From Peribacillus frigoritolerans_B (lineage in GTDB: Bacteria; Bacillota; Bacilli; Bacillales; DSM-1321), in NCBI RefSeq assembly GCF_044762665.1, contig NZ_JBIWES010000001.1, forward strand, positions 310,001 to 374,000: DNA of 64,000 nucleotides, written 5' to 3'. The position numbers and the translations under genes were made by a program. This document shows positions 25,811 to 34,693 of this stretch, one piece after another (position 1 is the stretch's first letter; each line of letters opens with the position of its first letter). A model generated the notes under the pieces. It made no database searches. It was not told the origin of the DNA and saw only the letters and a list, made by a program, of their open reading frames with translations.

Positions 25811-26005
25811 TATGTAGTAGGCCCCTTTCTATAATACGCCTGTTCCTGAAGTTAAAAAAACTTTCATTTTTTGTTTATATGATAACTGCATACCCTTTGC
25901 TTTTTGAGAAAAAGACACAGCTTTCCATACTTTTTCCAAAAAAAGCATAACCATATCTATTATGAGTCATATACAAACAGCTGTCAATTTAAGTATATCT
26001 TTGCG

Positions 26006-26314
26006 TTATTCTTTCAAAAGCTCCTTCAATTCCTCTTCGGAAAGCGGCTCGAATAGGTTCGGTGATTTATAAGCTTCGACCATTTGGAAGGTCATGAACT
26101 GGTTGCTCGAAAATGTCACGATATCTGCGACAAGTTCATGAAGGTGAATGTTTTCCTGCGGGCGCTTCCATTTATTTTTGGTTAAGGTTCCCCATATGTC
26201 TTCCTCTGTTACGGCATTCAATCCGACCATTTGGAATTCCTCACGCTTACTCTTCAAAAATGGACGCACCTTTAGATAATACCTTTGATAGGGATGATTC
26301 TTTTTTGCCATCAT
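26006..26314 (-). CDS. comN: Post-transcriptional regulator ComN-like (YrzD)
   Basis: A 102-residue soluble protein with no membrane segment. It begins MMAKKNHPYQ and carries the family segment ITEEDIW-like VTEEDIWGTLTKNKWK and a charged C-terminus EPLSEEELKELL. In B. subtilis ComN (YrzD) lies between secDF and spoVB, binds DivIVA-linked sites and promotes accumulation of comE mRNA; the same position here supports the assignment. GGAGGCAAA precedes the tandem ATGATG start. Function is transferred by homology and position. Confidence 0.8.
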   Translation of the reverse strand: MMAKKNHPYQRYYLKVRPFLKSKREEFQMVGLNAVTEEDIWGTLTKNKWKRPQENIHLHELVADIVTFSSNQFMTFQMVEAYKSPNLFEPLSEEELKELLKE

Positions 26315-26481
26315 TTTGCCTCCAGTAAAATGATTCTCATATGAATGCGCATTTTCTTAGAAGGGTTTCTTATCATTTGTTAGAACGCAAACAAACACTT
26401 TTGTCATGCTTTGTCCAAGTACAAGCATATAGATAATTGTATAGCATAACCGCTTTTTTGAGAAGGCAGGGAGGGAGTTCA

Positions 26482-28044
26482 ATGTCCAAATTTTTAAAAG
26501 GGACGCTGATTTTATTAATCGCAAGCCTGATTACAAGGGTTCTTGGTTTCATTAACCGTATTGTCATCGCCCGCTTCATCGGCGAAGAAGGCGTTGGTTT
26601 ATATATGATGGCTTTACCGACACTCTTTCTCGTCGTGAACATAACCCAGTTAGGCCTGCCAATCGCCATTTCGAAATACGTGGCCGAGGCCAATGCCAGA
26701 GGTGATGAACGAAAAATCAAGAAAATCCTTGTCGTCTCTTTGGCCTGCACCTTTACTCTATCGATGATTTTCACTCCCGCGATGCTGCTTTTCGCGCCGG
26801 TACTATCAGAATACCTATTCACTGACAAACGGACGATATGGCCGCTCATGGCGATTGCCCCAATCGTACCGATCATTGCCATTTCATCCGTACTGCGCGG
26901 TTATTTCCAAGGCAAGCAAAATATGAAGCCCTTCGCTTTCTCACAAGTTATCGAACAGGTGGCCCGAATCACTTTCATAGCCGTCCTGACCAAGGCCTTT
27001 TTGCCATATGGAATCGAATATGCGGCAGCCGGGGCAATGTTTGCATCGATTATCGGTGAGCTTGTATCTCTCATCTACTTATTGACCAGCTTTAAAATAA
27101 AGAAACATTTCAAGTTCAGAAAGGGTTTCTTCAAGAATGTCAAATCCGGAAAAGGAACGTTCACCGAATTGATGGGAATCGCCCTTCCTACCACCGGAAG
27201 CAGGATGATCGGATCGGTATCATGGTTTTTCGAACCAATAGTGGTCGCCCAGAGTTTGGCACTTGCCGGAGTCACCGCGGCCGCAGCCACAAGTCAATAC
27301 GGGGAGTTAACAGGGTACGCTCTGCCTTTACTCATGCTTCCTTCCTTCGTTACATCATCATTGGCGACGGCACTTGTCCCAGCAGTGAGCGAAGCCCGTA
27401 CGACCGGAAACTTTTTACTCGTTGAACACAGGCTTCAACAAGCCCTGAAAATCACCTTTATCACAGGCTGTTTAGCTATCGTCATTCTGTTCATCTTTGC
27501 CGAACCGATATTACAAGTCATGTATGGGTCTTCGCATGCTGCTGTTTTCATTAAATTCCTGGCACCTTTTTTCATCCTATATTACTTTCAATATCCGCTG
27601 CAATCCATGCTGCAAGCACTGGATCTTGCAAAGGCCGCAATGTTCAACAGCCTGGCTGGGAACATCCTTAAAATCGGTGTGATCTGGCTACTGGCTTCAA
27701 AGGAAAGTTTCGGGATCATGGGAGCCGCAATCGGGATAGCTGTCGGTACGATGCTCGTCACTTTCCTGCATTTCTCAACCGTGCTGAAGGTCGTCCCTTT
27801 CACGCTTCATTTCCGCAGCTATATTTCAGCTTTGGTCCTTGCTTTAATTTCAGGATGGGGCGGTTATTATCTTTATCAATTCCCGCTCTCCTCACAGACT
27901 ATCGGCACACGGCTTTTGCTTTCTGTAACCGTCGTTATCCTGCTGTTCACATTTTTCCTGCTCATGACCGGCAGCATAAAAAAGGCCGATCTGATCAGGA
28001 TTCCTGTAGTTGGCGACTTTTTGTCAAAATTGGCTTGGAAATAA
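26482..28044 (+). CDS. spoVB: Stage V sporulation protein B (lipid flippase-like, MATE/PST family)
   Basis: A polytopic membrane protein of 520 residues with about 14 helices, the B. subtilis size. It belongs to the polysaccharide/lipid-linked transporter group and is required for spore cortex peptidoglycan. Visible landmarks are ASLITRVLGFINRIVIARFIGEEGVG at the N-terminus and SVLRGYFQGKQNMKP near residue 135. The ATG at 26482 is used because GGGAGGGAG precedes it at good spacing; the in-frame upstream extension has none. It is divergent from comN and convergent with the DUF421 gene, and its transcription is probably sporulation-specific (family knowledge). Confidence 0.93.
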   Translation: MSKFLKGTLILLIASLITRVLGFINRIVIARFIGEEGVGLYMMALPTLFLVVNITQLGLPIAISKYVAEANARGDERKIKKILVVSLACTFTLSMIFTPAMLLFAPVLSEYLFTDKRTIWPLMAIAPIVPIIAISSVLRGYFQGKQNMKPFAFSQVIEQVARITFIAVLTKAFLPYGIEYAAAGAMFASIIGELVSLIYLLTSFKIKKHFKFRKGFFKNVKSGKGTFTELMGIALPTTGSRMIGSVSWFFEPIVVAQSLALAGVTAAAATSQYGELTGYALPLLMLPSFVTSSLATALVPAVSEARTTGNFLLVEHRLQQALKITFITGCLAIVILFIFAEPILQVMYGSSHAAVFIKFLAPFFILYYFQYPLQSMLQALDLAKAAMFNSLAGNILKIGVIWLLASKESFGIMGAAIGIAVGTMLVTFLHFSTVLKVVPFTLHFRSYISALVLALISGWGGYYLYQFPLSSQTIGTRLLLSVTVVILLFTFFLLMTGSIKKADLIRIPVVGDFLSKLAWK

Positions 28045-28045
28045 A

Positions 28046-28079
28046 ATGAACCGAAGCACTCAAAGGCTTCGGTCATTTC
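28046..28079. terminator. Shared terminator between spoVB and the DUF421 gene
   Basis: A 12-13 bp stem (AATGAACCGAAGC with GCTTCGGTCATT) lies between two convergent genes and includes the DUF421 stop region. It can serve either strand. Confidence 0.6.
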
Positions 28080-28753
28080 TTCATATCATTTTTATCAATG
28101 TAAAATTGGCCATCTATGTACCCGCAAATCGAAATCTCTTTAACCTTCGTTTCTCCATGTTCTTTTAACTGATCCAGAAGCCAAAAATGGTTTTTCCCAA
28201 TTTTATCAAGATTTTTTTCCTGTATCTCTCCGTCGACAATCAGCGGGAATGGTACCTGACTTTCCGACCCTTCTTCGTCGCTTTTTTTAATCACCGAGAG
28301 CCTTCCTGAAGTTTCAAGGATGGCAAATTGCACTTCGTTTATATCAATAATTCCTTGTTCACGAAGTTGGGTCAATAAGTCATCAAAATTATATCGTTGT
28401 CTGCGCATCGCTTTTTCATCTATTTTCCCTTGATTAATGATGATCTGCGGCTTACCGTCCATGAAATAGCGAAATTTAACACTTTTCAATGAGGCAAATG
28501 CCAATGTAATTTGGAGGATCGCGAGGACAAACATTGGGATCGTCTGTCGGATAAACGGTTTTTCCAAATCTTCAAAGGATAGCACAGCAATGTCCCCTAT
28601 CATGATGGATACCACTAAATCGAGAACACTCAGTTCCCCAACTTCCCGCTTACCCATCATTCGAAAAAGGAACCAGATGACCAGATAGATTACCGTCGTT
28701 CGAAAAATAATCCCTAGATAGATATCCACTTCAACAACACTTCCTTCATCCAT
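28073..28753 (-). CDS. DUF421 family membrane protein (YrbG-like)
   Basis: A 226-residue protein with three N-terminal membrane helices (about residues 10-75, including GKREVGELSVLDLVVSIMIG) and a cytoplasmic two-part DUF421 domain with the typical GKPQIIINQGKIDEKAMRR. Relatives in Bacillus include YetF and YrbG, some of which are sporulation-linked; no biochemical function is established for this member. The position between spoVB and the yrzE-like gene matches B. subtilis yrbG. Confidence 0.88.
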   Translation of the reverse strand: MDEGSVVEVDIYLGIIFRTTVIYLVIWFLFRMMGKREVGELSVLDLVVSIMIGDIAVLSFEDLEKPFIRQTIPMFVLAILQITLAFASLKSVKFRYFMDGKPQIIINQGKIDEKAMRRQRYNFDDLLTQLREQGIIDINEVQFAILETSGRLSVIKKSDEEGSESQVPFPLIVDGEIQEKNLDKIGKNHFWLLDQLKEHGETKVKEISICGYIDGQFYIDKNDMKK

Positions 28754-28907
28754 AGCATGGCTTGGGAACTGAAAAATTACTCCATAATCTTTTCTAATTT
28801 TACGGGAAGCTACTTAAACCTGGTCTAAAGGTTCGATATCGGGAATATGCTTGTACAAACACATAAACAGGCTATACGTACCAGCCTTTTAAAAAGGAGG
28901 AATACCC

Positions 28908-29294
28908 ATCGAAACTAAAAAAATGAGTGTCGCCGTAATTTATGGCGTAGGCTCCATCTTTGCCATAGCGATGATTGCTAGTTTAATCGTTTCCATCCTT
29001 CTTCGTTTTACTTCACTGACGGAATCATCCCTGACATACGTGGTCATGATCGTATCCTTTTTATCGCTGTTCATTGGTGGATTCATTTCAGGAGGCAAAG
29101 GGAAGAAGCAAGGACTATTCTTGGGCGGAAGCACTGGGCTGCTTTATCTGTTGGTCGTGTTCCTTTTTCAATATTTAGGTCACGATGCCCTTTTCACCAT
29201 CAAGCAATGGATATACTATGGCTGTTTTGTGATTACGGCCATGATGGGCGGCGTTCTTGGGGTCAACATGAGTTCCGACTCACGCTCCGATTAA
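28908..29294 (+). CDS. TIGR04086-type membrane protein (YrzE-like) with apparent ATC start
   Basis: A small protein with four hydrophobic segments and a glycine-rich turn SGGKGKKQGLFLGG in the middle. An excellent ribosome site AAAGGAGG (28893-28900) is placed 7 nt before an ATC codon at 28908, in frame, giving a start xETKKMSVAV. The first ATG (28923) is 22 nt from that site, which is too far for normal initiation. Either ATC is a rare start, the base is a sequencing error for ATG, or the ATG at 28923 is used weakly. B. subtilis has yrzE at this position. Function unknown. Confidence 0.75.
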   Translation: METKKMSVAVIYGVGSIFAIAMIASLIVSILLRFTSLTESSLTYVVMIVSFLSLFIGGFISGGKGKKQGLFLGGSTGLLYLLVVFLFQYLGHDALFTIKQWIYYGCFVITAMMGGVLGVNMSSDSRSD

Positions 29295-29305
29295 AAAAAG
29301 ACAGC

Positions 29306-29333
29306 AAAAAACCGGGCACATGGCCCGGTTTTC
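29306..29333. terminator. Bidirectional terminator between the yrzE-like gene and yajC
   Basis: A 9-bp stem AAACCGGGC / GCCCGGTTT with A and T runs on its flanks lies between two convergent genes. Confidence 0.8.
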
Positions 29334-29340
29334 GTTTGTT

Positions 29341-29625
29341 TTATAGGGATGTTTCTTTATTCGGTGCGCTTTCCGTAATTTCACGGATTGCCGCACGGTC
29401 AAAAGTCAGTTTTGTACCGTCTGGTGATTTAATGACGATTTGCTGTTCATCGATTGCATCGATTGTTCCGTGCATGCCGCCGATAGTAGCAACTTTATCA
29501 CCTTTTTTCAAACTGCTTTGCATGTTTTGCGTAGCCTTTTGGCGTTTTTGCTGCGGGCGGATCAATAAGAAATAGAACAATACGAACATTAAAATCAACG
29601 GAAGTATTTGTGTTAAATTACCCAT
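29341..29625 (-). CDS. yajC: Preprotein translocase subunit YajC
   Basis: A single-pass membrane protein of 94 residues that associates with SecDF. It has a short N-terminus, a helix (LPLILMFVLFYFLLIRPQ) ending in the conserved RPQQKRQKA and a cytoplasmic basic domain KKGDKVATIGGMHGTI. It lies 43 bp downstream of tgt, the classical tgt-yajC linkage. Confidence 0.96.
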   Translation of the reverse strand: MGNLTQILPLILMFVLFYFLLIRPQQKRQKATQNMQSSLKKGDKVATIGGMHGTIDAIDEQQIVIKSPDGTKLTFDRAAIREITESAPNKETSL

Positions 29626-29668
29626 TTAAGTATATTCACTCCTTTCGTTCATTAAAATAATTATGGAA

Positions 29669-30808
29669 TTAGAAGTTTCTCGCATTTGGTTCATTGAAAC
29701 CATACTGCTCAAAAAACTCTTCCCTAAAGTCTCCAAGGCGATCTTCTCGAATAGCTTGTCTGACCTGTTCCATCAAGTTTAACAGAAAATGAAGATTATG
29801 GTAAGTCGTAAGACGAATCCCAAAGGTTTCTTCACATTTAATTAAATGGCGGATATATGCCCGGCTATAATTCTTGCAAACATGGCAATCGCAATTTTCA
29901 TCGATAGGACCGAAATCGCGTGCATACTTCGCATTTTTCACAACCAGCCGCCCATTGCTCGTCATGAGCGTACCATTACGCGCGATTCGCGTCGGCAGAA
30001 CACAGTCAAACATATCAACACCGCGGAGTGCACCATCGATCAATGAGTCCGGTGAACCGACCCCCATAAGGTAACGTGGTTTGTCAGATGGCAGCAGCGG
30101 AGTTGTAAACTCAAGGACGCGGTTCATGATATCCTTCGGTTCCCCTACGGATAGTCCTCCAATAGCATAACCCGGGAAGTCAAGGGAGACAAGGTCTTTT
30201 GCACTTTGTTTGCGAAGATTTTCAAACTCCCCGCCTTGAACGATACCGAACAGCCCTTGGTCATTTGGACGCTCATGTGCATTCAAACAGCGTTCCGCCC
30301 AGCGTGATGTCCGTTCAACCGACTTCTTCATATACTCTTCTGTAGCCGGAAATGGCGGACATTCATCAAATGCCATCATGATATCGGAGCCAAGCGCATT
30401 TTGTATTTCCATCGCTTTTTCCGGAGATAAAAATAATTTATCGCCATTCAGATGGTTCCTGAAATGCACACCCTCTTCTTCAATTTTGCGGAACTCGCTT
30501 AAACTGAAGACTTGAAAGCCGCCTGAGTCGGTCAAAATCGCCCGATCCCAGTTCATGAACTTATGCAGTCCGCCAGCTTCCTTGATGATTTCATGCCCCG
30601 GACGCAGCCATAGGTGGTACGTATTGCTCAGGATGATGCCTGCCCCCATCTGTTTCAAATCTTCCGGTGACATCGTTTTGACAGTAGCCATCGTTCCAAC
30701 CGGCATAAATGCCGGCGTTTCAAAAGAACCATGCGGCGTATGGACCCGGCCTAGCCGTGCCCCTGTCTGTTTACATGTTTTGATTAACTCATATCGTATT
30801 GCAGTCAA
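29669..30808 (-). CDS. tgt: Queuine tRNA-ribosyltransferase (tRNA-guanine transglycosylase)
   Basis: Exchanges guanine 34 for preQ1 in tRNAs with GUN anticodons. It contains LTDSGGFQVFSL with the substrate Asp, MMAFDECPPFP, GGLSVGEPKD and the zinc site CDCHVCKNYSRAYIRHLI. The start is set at the TTG at 30808: AAGGGAG stands 8 nt upstream, and the length of 379 residues fits the family (381 in B. subtilis). A TTG at 30826 would add six residues but has no ribosome site. It follows queA closely and precedes yajC. Confidence 0.96.
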   Translation of the reverse strand: MTAIRYELIKTCKQTGARLGRVHTPHGSFETPAFMPVGTMATVKTMSPEDLKQMGAGIILSNTYHLWLRPGHEIIKEAGGLHKFMNWDRAILTDSGGFQVFSLSEFRKIEEEGVHFRNHLNGDKLFLSPEKAMEIQNALGSDIMMAFDECPPFPATEEYMKKSVERTSRWAERCLNAHERPNDQGLFGIVQGGEFENLRKQSAKDLVSLDFPGYAIGGLSVGEPKDIMNRVLEFTTPLLPSDKPRYLMGVGSPDSLIDGALRGVDMFDCVLPTRIARNGTLMTSNGRLVVKNAKYARDFGPIDENCDCHVCKNYSRAYIRHLIKCEETFGIRLTTYHNLHFLLNLMEQVRQAIREDRLGDFREEFFEQYGFNEPNARNF

Positions 30809-30844
30809 CGCAATAACTCCCTTCAAGAGCTTCTCACTCTTATA

Positions 30845-31873
30845 TTACTTAATTAACATTGCATCTCCAAAACTAAAGAACCTGTATTTTTCTTCCACAG
30901 CCGTTTCATAGGCATGAAGGACATTCTCCCTGCCTGCAAGTGCAGAAATAAGCATGATTAACGTCGATTTGGGCAAATGGAAGTTCGTTATCATTGCATC
31001 GATCCCTTTGAACTCATAACCAGGATAAATGAAGATGCTCGTCCAGCCATTCTCTTCCTTGAAAACCCCATCATTGCGGGACGCAATCGTTTCCAATGTC
31101 CTTGTGGACGTAGTGCCTACCGTAATGATTTTCCCGCCTTTTTCCTTCACGTCATTCAGTAATCTTGCTGTGCCTTCCGTCATTTGATAAAATTCCGAAT
31201 GCATTTCGTGGCTGTCAATATCGTCGACACTTACCGGGCGGAATGTACCAAGCCCAACATGCAGCGTTATGAAGGCGATGTGGACACCCATCCCTTTAAG
31301 TTTCTCAAGCAAATCCTCCGTAAAATGCAGTCCAGCGGTAGGTGCCGCTGCAGATCCCCGTTCCCGCGCATATACGGTTTGATAGCGGTCCTGGTCGTCG
31401 AGTTGTTCCTTGATGTATGGAGGTAACGGCATTTCGCCAAGCTGCTCCAGTATTTCATAAAATATGCCTTCATATTTAAATTCAAGGATTCGGCCGCCAT
31501 GCTCGAGTACACCTGTACAGACGGCACTCAGCTTACCATCGCCGAAAACGATCGTCGAGCCTTCTTTAATCCGTTTGGCCGGCTTCACAAGCGTTTCCCA
31601 TACATCATCATGATCTTGCTTAAGCAGCAATACTTCGATTTTTGCACCCGTCCCTTCTTTACTGCCGTATAGTCGGGCCGGAAGCACTTTTGTATCATTC
31701 AACACCAGGCAATCTCCCGGTTTGATATATTCCGTGATATGGCTGAATACATCATGCTGGAGCTTACCGGTTTCTTTGTCCAGTACCATCAATCTACTTG
31801 CTTCCCTATCCTCCAAAGGAACTTGGGCAATCAGTTCCTCCGGTAAATGAAAATCAAACATATCCAATTTCAT
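30845..31873 (-). CDS. queA: S-adenosylmethionine:tRNA ribosyltransferase-isomerase QueA
   Basis: Converts preQ1 in tRNA to epoxyqueuosine using the ribosyl part of SAM. Family segments are DFHLPEELIAQVPLEDR, NDTKVLPARLYG, GLHFTEDLLEKL and LHVGLGTFRPV. The ATG at 31873 gives 342 residues, the B. subtilis length, with AAGGAAG upstream; a GTG nine bases earlier would sit directly on that site. It acts before tgt's product is matured to queuosine and is 36 bp upstream of tgt. Confidence 0.97.
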   Translation of the reverse strand: MKLDMFDFHLPEELIAQVPLEDREASRLMVLDKETGKLQHDVFSHITEYIKPGDCLVLNDTKVLPARLYGSKEGTGAKIEVLLLKQDHDDVWETLVKPAKRIKEGSTIVFGDGKLSAVCTGVLEHGGRILEFKYEGIFYEILEQLGEMPLPPYIKEQLDDQDRYQTVYARERGSAAAPTAGLHFTEDLLEKLKGMGVHIAFITLHVGLGTFRPVSVDDIDSHEMHSEFYQMTEGTARLLNDVKEKGGKIITVGTTSTRTLETIASRNDGVFKEENGWTSIFIYPGYEFKGIDAMITNFHLPKSTLIMLISALAGRENVLHAYETAVEEKYRFFSFGDAMLIK

Positions 31874-31911
31874 CTGTTCCACTTCCTTACGTGTCTATCA
31901 AGCTGTAATCA

Positions 31912-32118
31912 TTATTTAAAACGGCCGATCAAATAAAAAATCGCGGACAACACAACACTGACGATGATTGATGTAACGATAGGAAAGTAAAACGTCGTAT
32001 TCCCCTTTTTCAGAAAAATATCCCCCGGCAGCCTGCCGAGATGGATATATTTCATCGCAAAACCAATCACGAATATAATCACACCCAGAATCATGACCAT
32101 CTTTGGTATATTCATCAT
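31912..32118 (-). CDS. DUF2905 small membrane protein (YrzS-like)
   Basis: A 68-residue protein with two membrane helices (about 8-24 and 46-63) around the conserved loop HLGRLPGDIFLKKGN. The start ATG overlaps the ruvB stop by four bases (ATGA), so it is translationally coupled to ruvB. The same small gene lies between ruvB and queA in B. subtilis. Function unknown. Confidence 0.88.
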   Translation of the reverse strand: MMNIPKMVMILGVIIFVIGFAMKYIHLGRLPGDIFLKKGNTTFYFPIVTSIIVSVVLSAIFYLIGRFK

Positions 32119-33113
32119 TCGGGCATCTCCATGCCGAAATGTTCATAAACAAGCTGTGTTGCCATCCGGCCTCTTGGGGTACGCTGAAGAAAACCGACTT
32201 GCAAGAGATATGGTTCATACACATCTTCGATCGTATGTGCCTCTTCGCCAATCGTTGCAGCAATCGTTTCCAGACCCACGGGCCCGCCACGGAATTTTTC
32301 AATGATCCCTTTAAGTAATTTATGGTCAATATGATCGAGTCCTAAACGGTCGACCTGCATTAATTCAAGTGCATAATCGGCAAGCTCGGCCGTTATCGTC
32401 CCATCACCGCGTACCTGGGCGAAATCCCTGACCCTCCGTAAAAGCCGATTGGCAATTCTCGGGGTTCCCCTTGACCTTCTTGCAAGTTCTGCCGCTGCTT
32501 GATCATCCATTTCCGTATCCATGATTCTTGCTGTACGGATGATGATATCAGTCAAATGGTTTTCCGTATAATATTCAAGACGGCTCAAAACGCCAAAGCG
32601 GTCCCTGAGCGGTGCAGACAGTGAGCCTGCCCGTGTCGTGGCCCCTACGAGGGTGAACGGCGGCAAGTCGATCCTGATCGAACGGGCTTCCGGTCCCTTA
32701 CCGACTACAATATCCAGACAGAAGTCCTCCATAGCCGGATATAGCACTTCTTCAACGACACGGGGAAGGCGGTGAATTTCATCAATGAACAATACATCAC
32801 CTGGTTCAAGTGCACTCAGAATGGCCGCCAGATCTCCCGGCCGCTCAATGGCAGGACCGGAAGTCGTGCGGATATTCACACCCATTTCATTGGCGATGAT
32901 GACGGCAAGCGTCGTCTTTCCAAGTCCAGGCGGTCCATATAGAAGTACATGATCGAGCGTTTCTTCACGCATCCTTGCAGCCTCGATGTATACACTCAAA
33001 TTCGCTTTCACTTTATCCTGTCCGATATATTGCTTTAAGTTTTGCGGCCGCAGGCTTTGTTCAAAGGACAGTTCGTTCAAATCGGCTTCCTGATTGAATA
33101 TTCTCTCCTCCAT
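32115..33113 (-). CDS. ruvB: Holliday junction branch migration helicase RuvB
   Basis: The hexameric motor of the RuvAB complex (332 residues). Walker A is GPPGLGKTTLA near residue 60, Walker B LFIDEIHRL near 110, sensor 1 GATTRAG and sensor 2/arginine region SRGTPRIANRLLRR. The C-terminal winged-helix domain ends QRTPRGRMATQLVYEHFG. It follows ruvA by 11 bp with a TAAGGAG site. Confidence 0.98.
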   Translation of the reverse strand: MEERIFNQEADLNELSFEQSLRPQNLKQYIGQDKVKANLSVYIEAARMREETLDHVLLYGPPGLGKTTLAVIIANEMGVNIRTTSGPAIERPGDLAAILSALEPGDVLFIDEIHRLPRVVEEVLYPAMEDFCLDIVVGKGPEARSIRIDLPPFTLVGATTRAGSLSAPLRDRFGVLSRLEYYTENHLTDIIIRTARIMDTEMDDQAAAELARRSRGTPRIANRLLRRVRDFAQVRGDGTITAELADYALELMQVDRLGLDHIDHKLLKGIIEKFRGGPVGLETIAATIGEEAHTIEDVYEPYLLQVGFLQRTPRGRMATQLVYEHFGMEMPE

Positions 33114-33124
33114 TGCGCCACTCC

Positions 33125-33739
33125 TTATCTTAACATCATTTGCAATGCTTTCTTAATATATTGCTCGGTCGTCATATCTTCAGCTTGCAATTTCTTGGCT
33201 ACCTTTTGGACTTCCTTTTCAGAATAACCAAGAGCCTTCAATGCAAGAACGGCTTCATCCAATTCCTCCGTATAACCATTTGAACTGATTGCAGCCGTGA
33301 CGCCTTCGTTAAACAAGTTGGGAAACGCATCCGGAATAATGTTCTCAAGTTTCCCTTTTAAATCGAGAATCATCTGCCGTGCCGTTTTCTTTCCGACACC
33401 CGGGAATTTCACCAAAAACGATTCATCTTCATTTTCGATCGCCTGCACCACCTGATCAACCTGGCCTGATGCCAATATCGCTAGAGCACCTTTCGGCCCG
33501 ATTCCGGTTACATTCAATAATTTTGTGAATAACGCCTTTTCTTGACGAGTCTGGAATCCGTATAACGCCACCATATCCTCACGAACATAATGATATAAGA
33601 AAACTTGGATTTCTCTCTGGTATTGAGCGGAAAAAATAAAAGGATTCGGCGTCATCACTTGATATCCGATCCCCCCATTTTCCACAACTATGTATTCAGG
33701 CCCAATATAATCGACCTTGCCTTTTATATAATCATACAA
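33125..33739 (-). CDS. ruvA: Holliday junction branch migration protein RuvA
   Basis: The junction-binding partner of RuvB (204 residues). An N-terminal OB domain, helix-hairpin-helix motifs (LLNVTGIGPKGALAIL and FPGVGKKTARQMILDL) and a C-terminal three-helix domain that contacts RuvB are all present. The start codon is TTG at 33739, with GGGAGAG 7 nt upstream; no ATG suits the N-terminus. It heads a ruvA-ruvB-DUF2905-queA-tgt-yajC series, all on one strand. Confidence 0.97.
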   Translation of the reverse strand: MYDYIKGKVDYIGPEYIVVENGGIGYQVMTPNPFIFSAQYQREIQVFLYHYVREDMVALYGFQTRQEKALFTKLLNVTGIGPKGALAILASGQVDQVVQAIENEDESFLVKFPGVGKKTARQMILDLKGKLENIIPDAFPNLFNEGVTAAISSNGYTEELDEAVLALKALGYSEKEVQKVAKKLQAEDMTTEQYIKKALQMMLR

Positions 33740-33877
33740 ATTAATTCTCTCCCTGATTTTGCTGTACCTCTCATTTTATCATAAAAAAGGGGTGTTGTTC
33801 ATTAAAAGTTATTTCATACTCGGCAAAGACTTTTCACAAGGAATTCCGGGTTTTACTATCATCCTTAAAAACAAAGG

Positions 33878-34058
33878 TGATTGGAACGGGGTGCAAGGTT
33901 CCTGCGGGATATACGCGTCAAAGGGAGACATTACAGGCGCAAAAGCGCCGAGGGCGGACCGCCCGCTGAAAGCCGGTGCCTGCAGTGGAAGTCAACGGTC
34001 AAATGGGAATACTAAAAAAACTGTAGACAAACTCCATCATTATCGAGTTAGTCTACAG
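33878..34058 (+). repeat. Dispersed composite repeat, copy 1 (body plus hairpin)
   Basis: The body (33878-34003) begins TGATTGGAACG and ends AGTCAACGGTCAAA, with inner segments CCTGCGGG, AAGGGAGAC and GGCGCAAAAGCGCC. It is followed by a hairpin (34021-34058) with loop CATCATTATC. Body end, spacer and hairpin recur in copy 3 at 47731-47890, in the opposite orientation. An ORF can be read across it but has no coding logic. Confidence 0.8.
34012..34058 (-). terminator. bofC terminator formed by the repeat-associated hairpin
   Basis: The arms CTGTAGAC and GTCTACAG plus inner pairing are followed on the minus strand by seven T residues. It lies 26 bp downstream of the bofC stop, so a mobile-repeat hairpin appears to serve as the gene's terminator. 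Confidence 0.75.
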
Positions 34059-34083
34059 CCTGGAGGATGGGAGATCGTCCCCC

Positions 34084-34593
34084 CTAGTTTACCGAATATG
34101 GCTCATATTCTTTAATGAGCTGTTTATATTGGTCTTTATTCATGATCGGAATCCCTTTTTGCAGTTCCTCCTGCTTGTATGCTTCAAGTTTACCAACGTC
34201 TATTTGGTAGAATGTATGAATGATCTTGGCGTGCTCAGGCCTTCCGATAAAAATGGATAACGTACCATCTTCCCTCATCCCAAGGTAACCATTCGCTTTT
34301 AAAAGCGGAGATATGTCATTCTCAATTTTCTTCATGACAATCTGCTCTTCATTTTGATCGACTACTTTCCATCCTTCATATTTTGCCCAAAAGTCTTCCA
34401 TCGACCAAATCGTTTCTGTCAATTTCTCTTCACTTAACTCGCCATCCAGATACATACGCTGAAGAATGACCTTCCTTTCAATTGGATCATTTTCCTTTTG
34501 AACGGTTTCTTCGGCAAAAACGGTTAAGCAAAATGGCAATATGAAGAGTGTCATGAAAAATTGGATTCTAAGTTGATTAAACAATATACTCAC
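34084..34593 (-). CDS. bofC: Forespore intercompartmental signalling regulator BofC
   Basis: A secreted forespore protein that restrains the SpoIVB signal for sigma-K activation. It has 169 residues, as in B. subtilis. A signal segment (FFMTLFILPFCLTVFAEE) precedes the two BofC domains, with landmarks RMYLDGELSEEK, SMEDFWAKYEGW, DISPLLKANGYLG and YQIDVGKLEAYKQEEL-KGIP. The N-terminus is somewhat different from the B. subtilis one, and the start could be an internal Met. In B. subtilis the gene is also downstream of ruvA. Confidence 0.9.
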   Translation of the reverse strand: MSILFNQLRIQFFMTLFILPFCLTVFAEETVQKENDPIERKVILQRMYLDGELSEEKLTETIWSMEDFWAKYEGWKVVDQNEEQIVMKKIENDISPLLKANGYLGMREDGTLSIFIGRPEHAKIIHTFYQIDVGKLEAYKQEELQKGIPIMNKDQYKQLIKEYEPYSVN

Positions 34594-34693
34594 CTCTTAA
34601 GGCGTTTACTTTTTATGTAGTTTGACCCAAATAAGGATTATTAACCAGAAAAAAATCAAAAAGAGCTGACTCCACATCGGGTCAGCCCACAAA

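Noticed and set aside
33759..34115. A 118-codon open frame between ruvA and bofC
   Set aside because: It runs through the dispersed repeat and the bofC terminator hairpin and has no ribosome site. Such frames are artefacts of the palindromic repeat.
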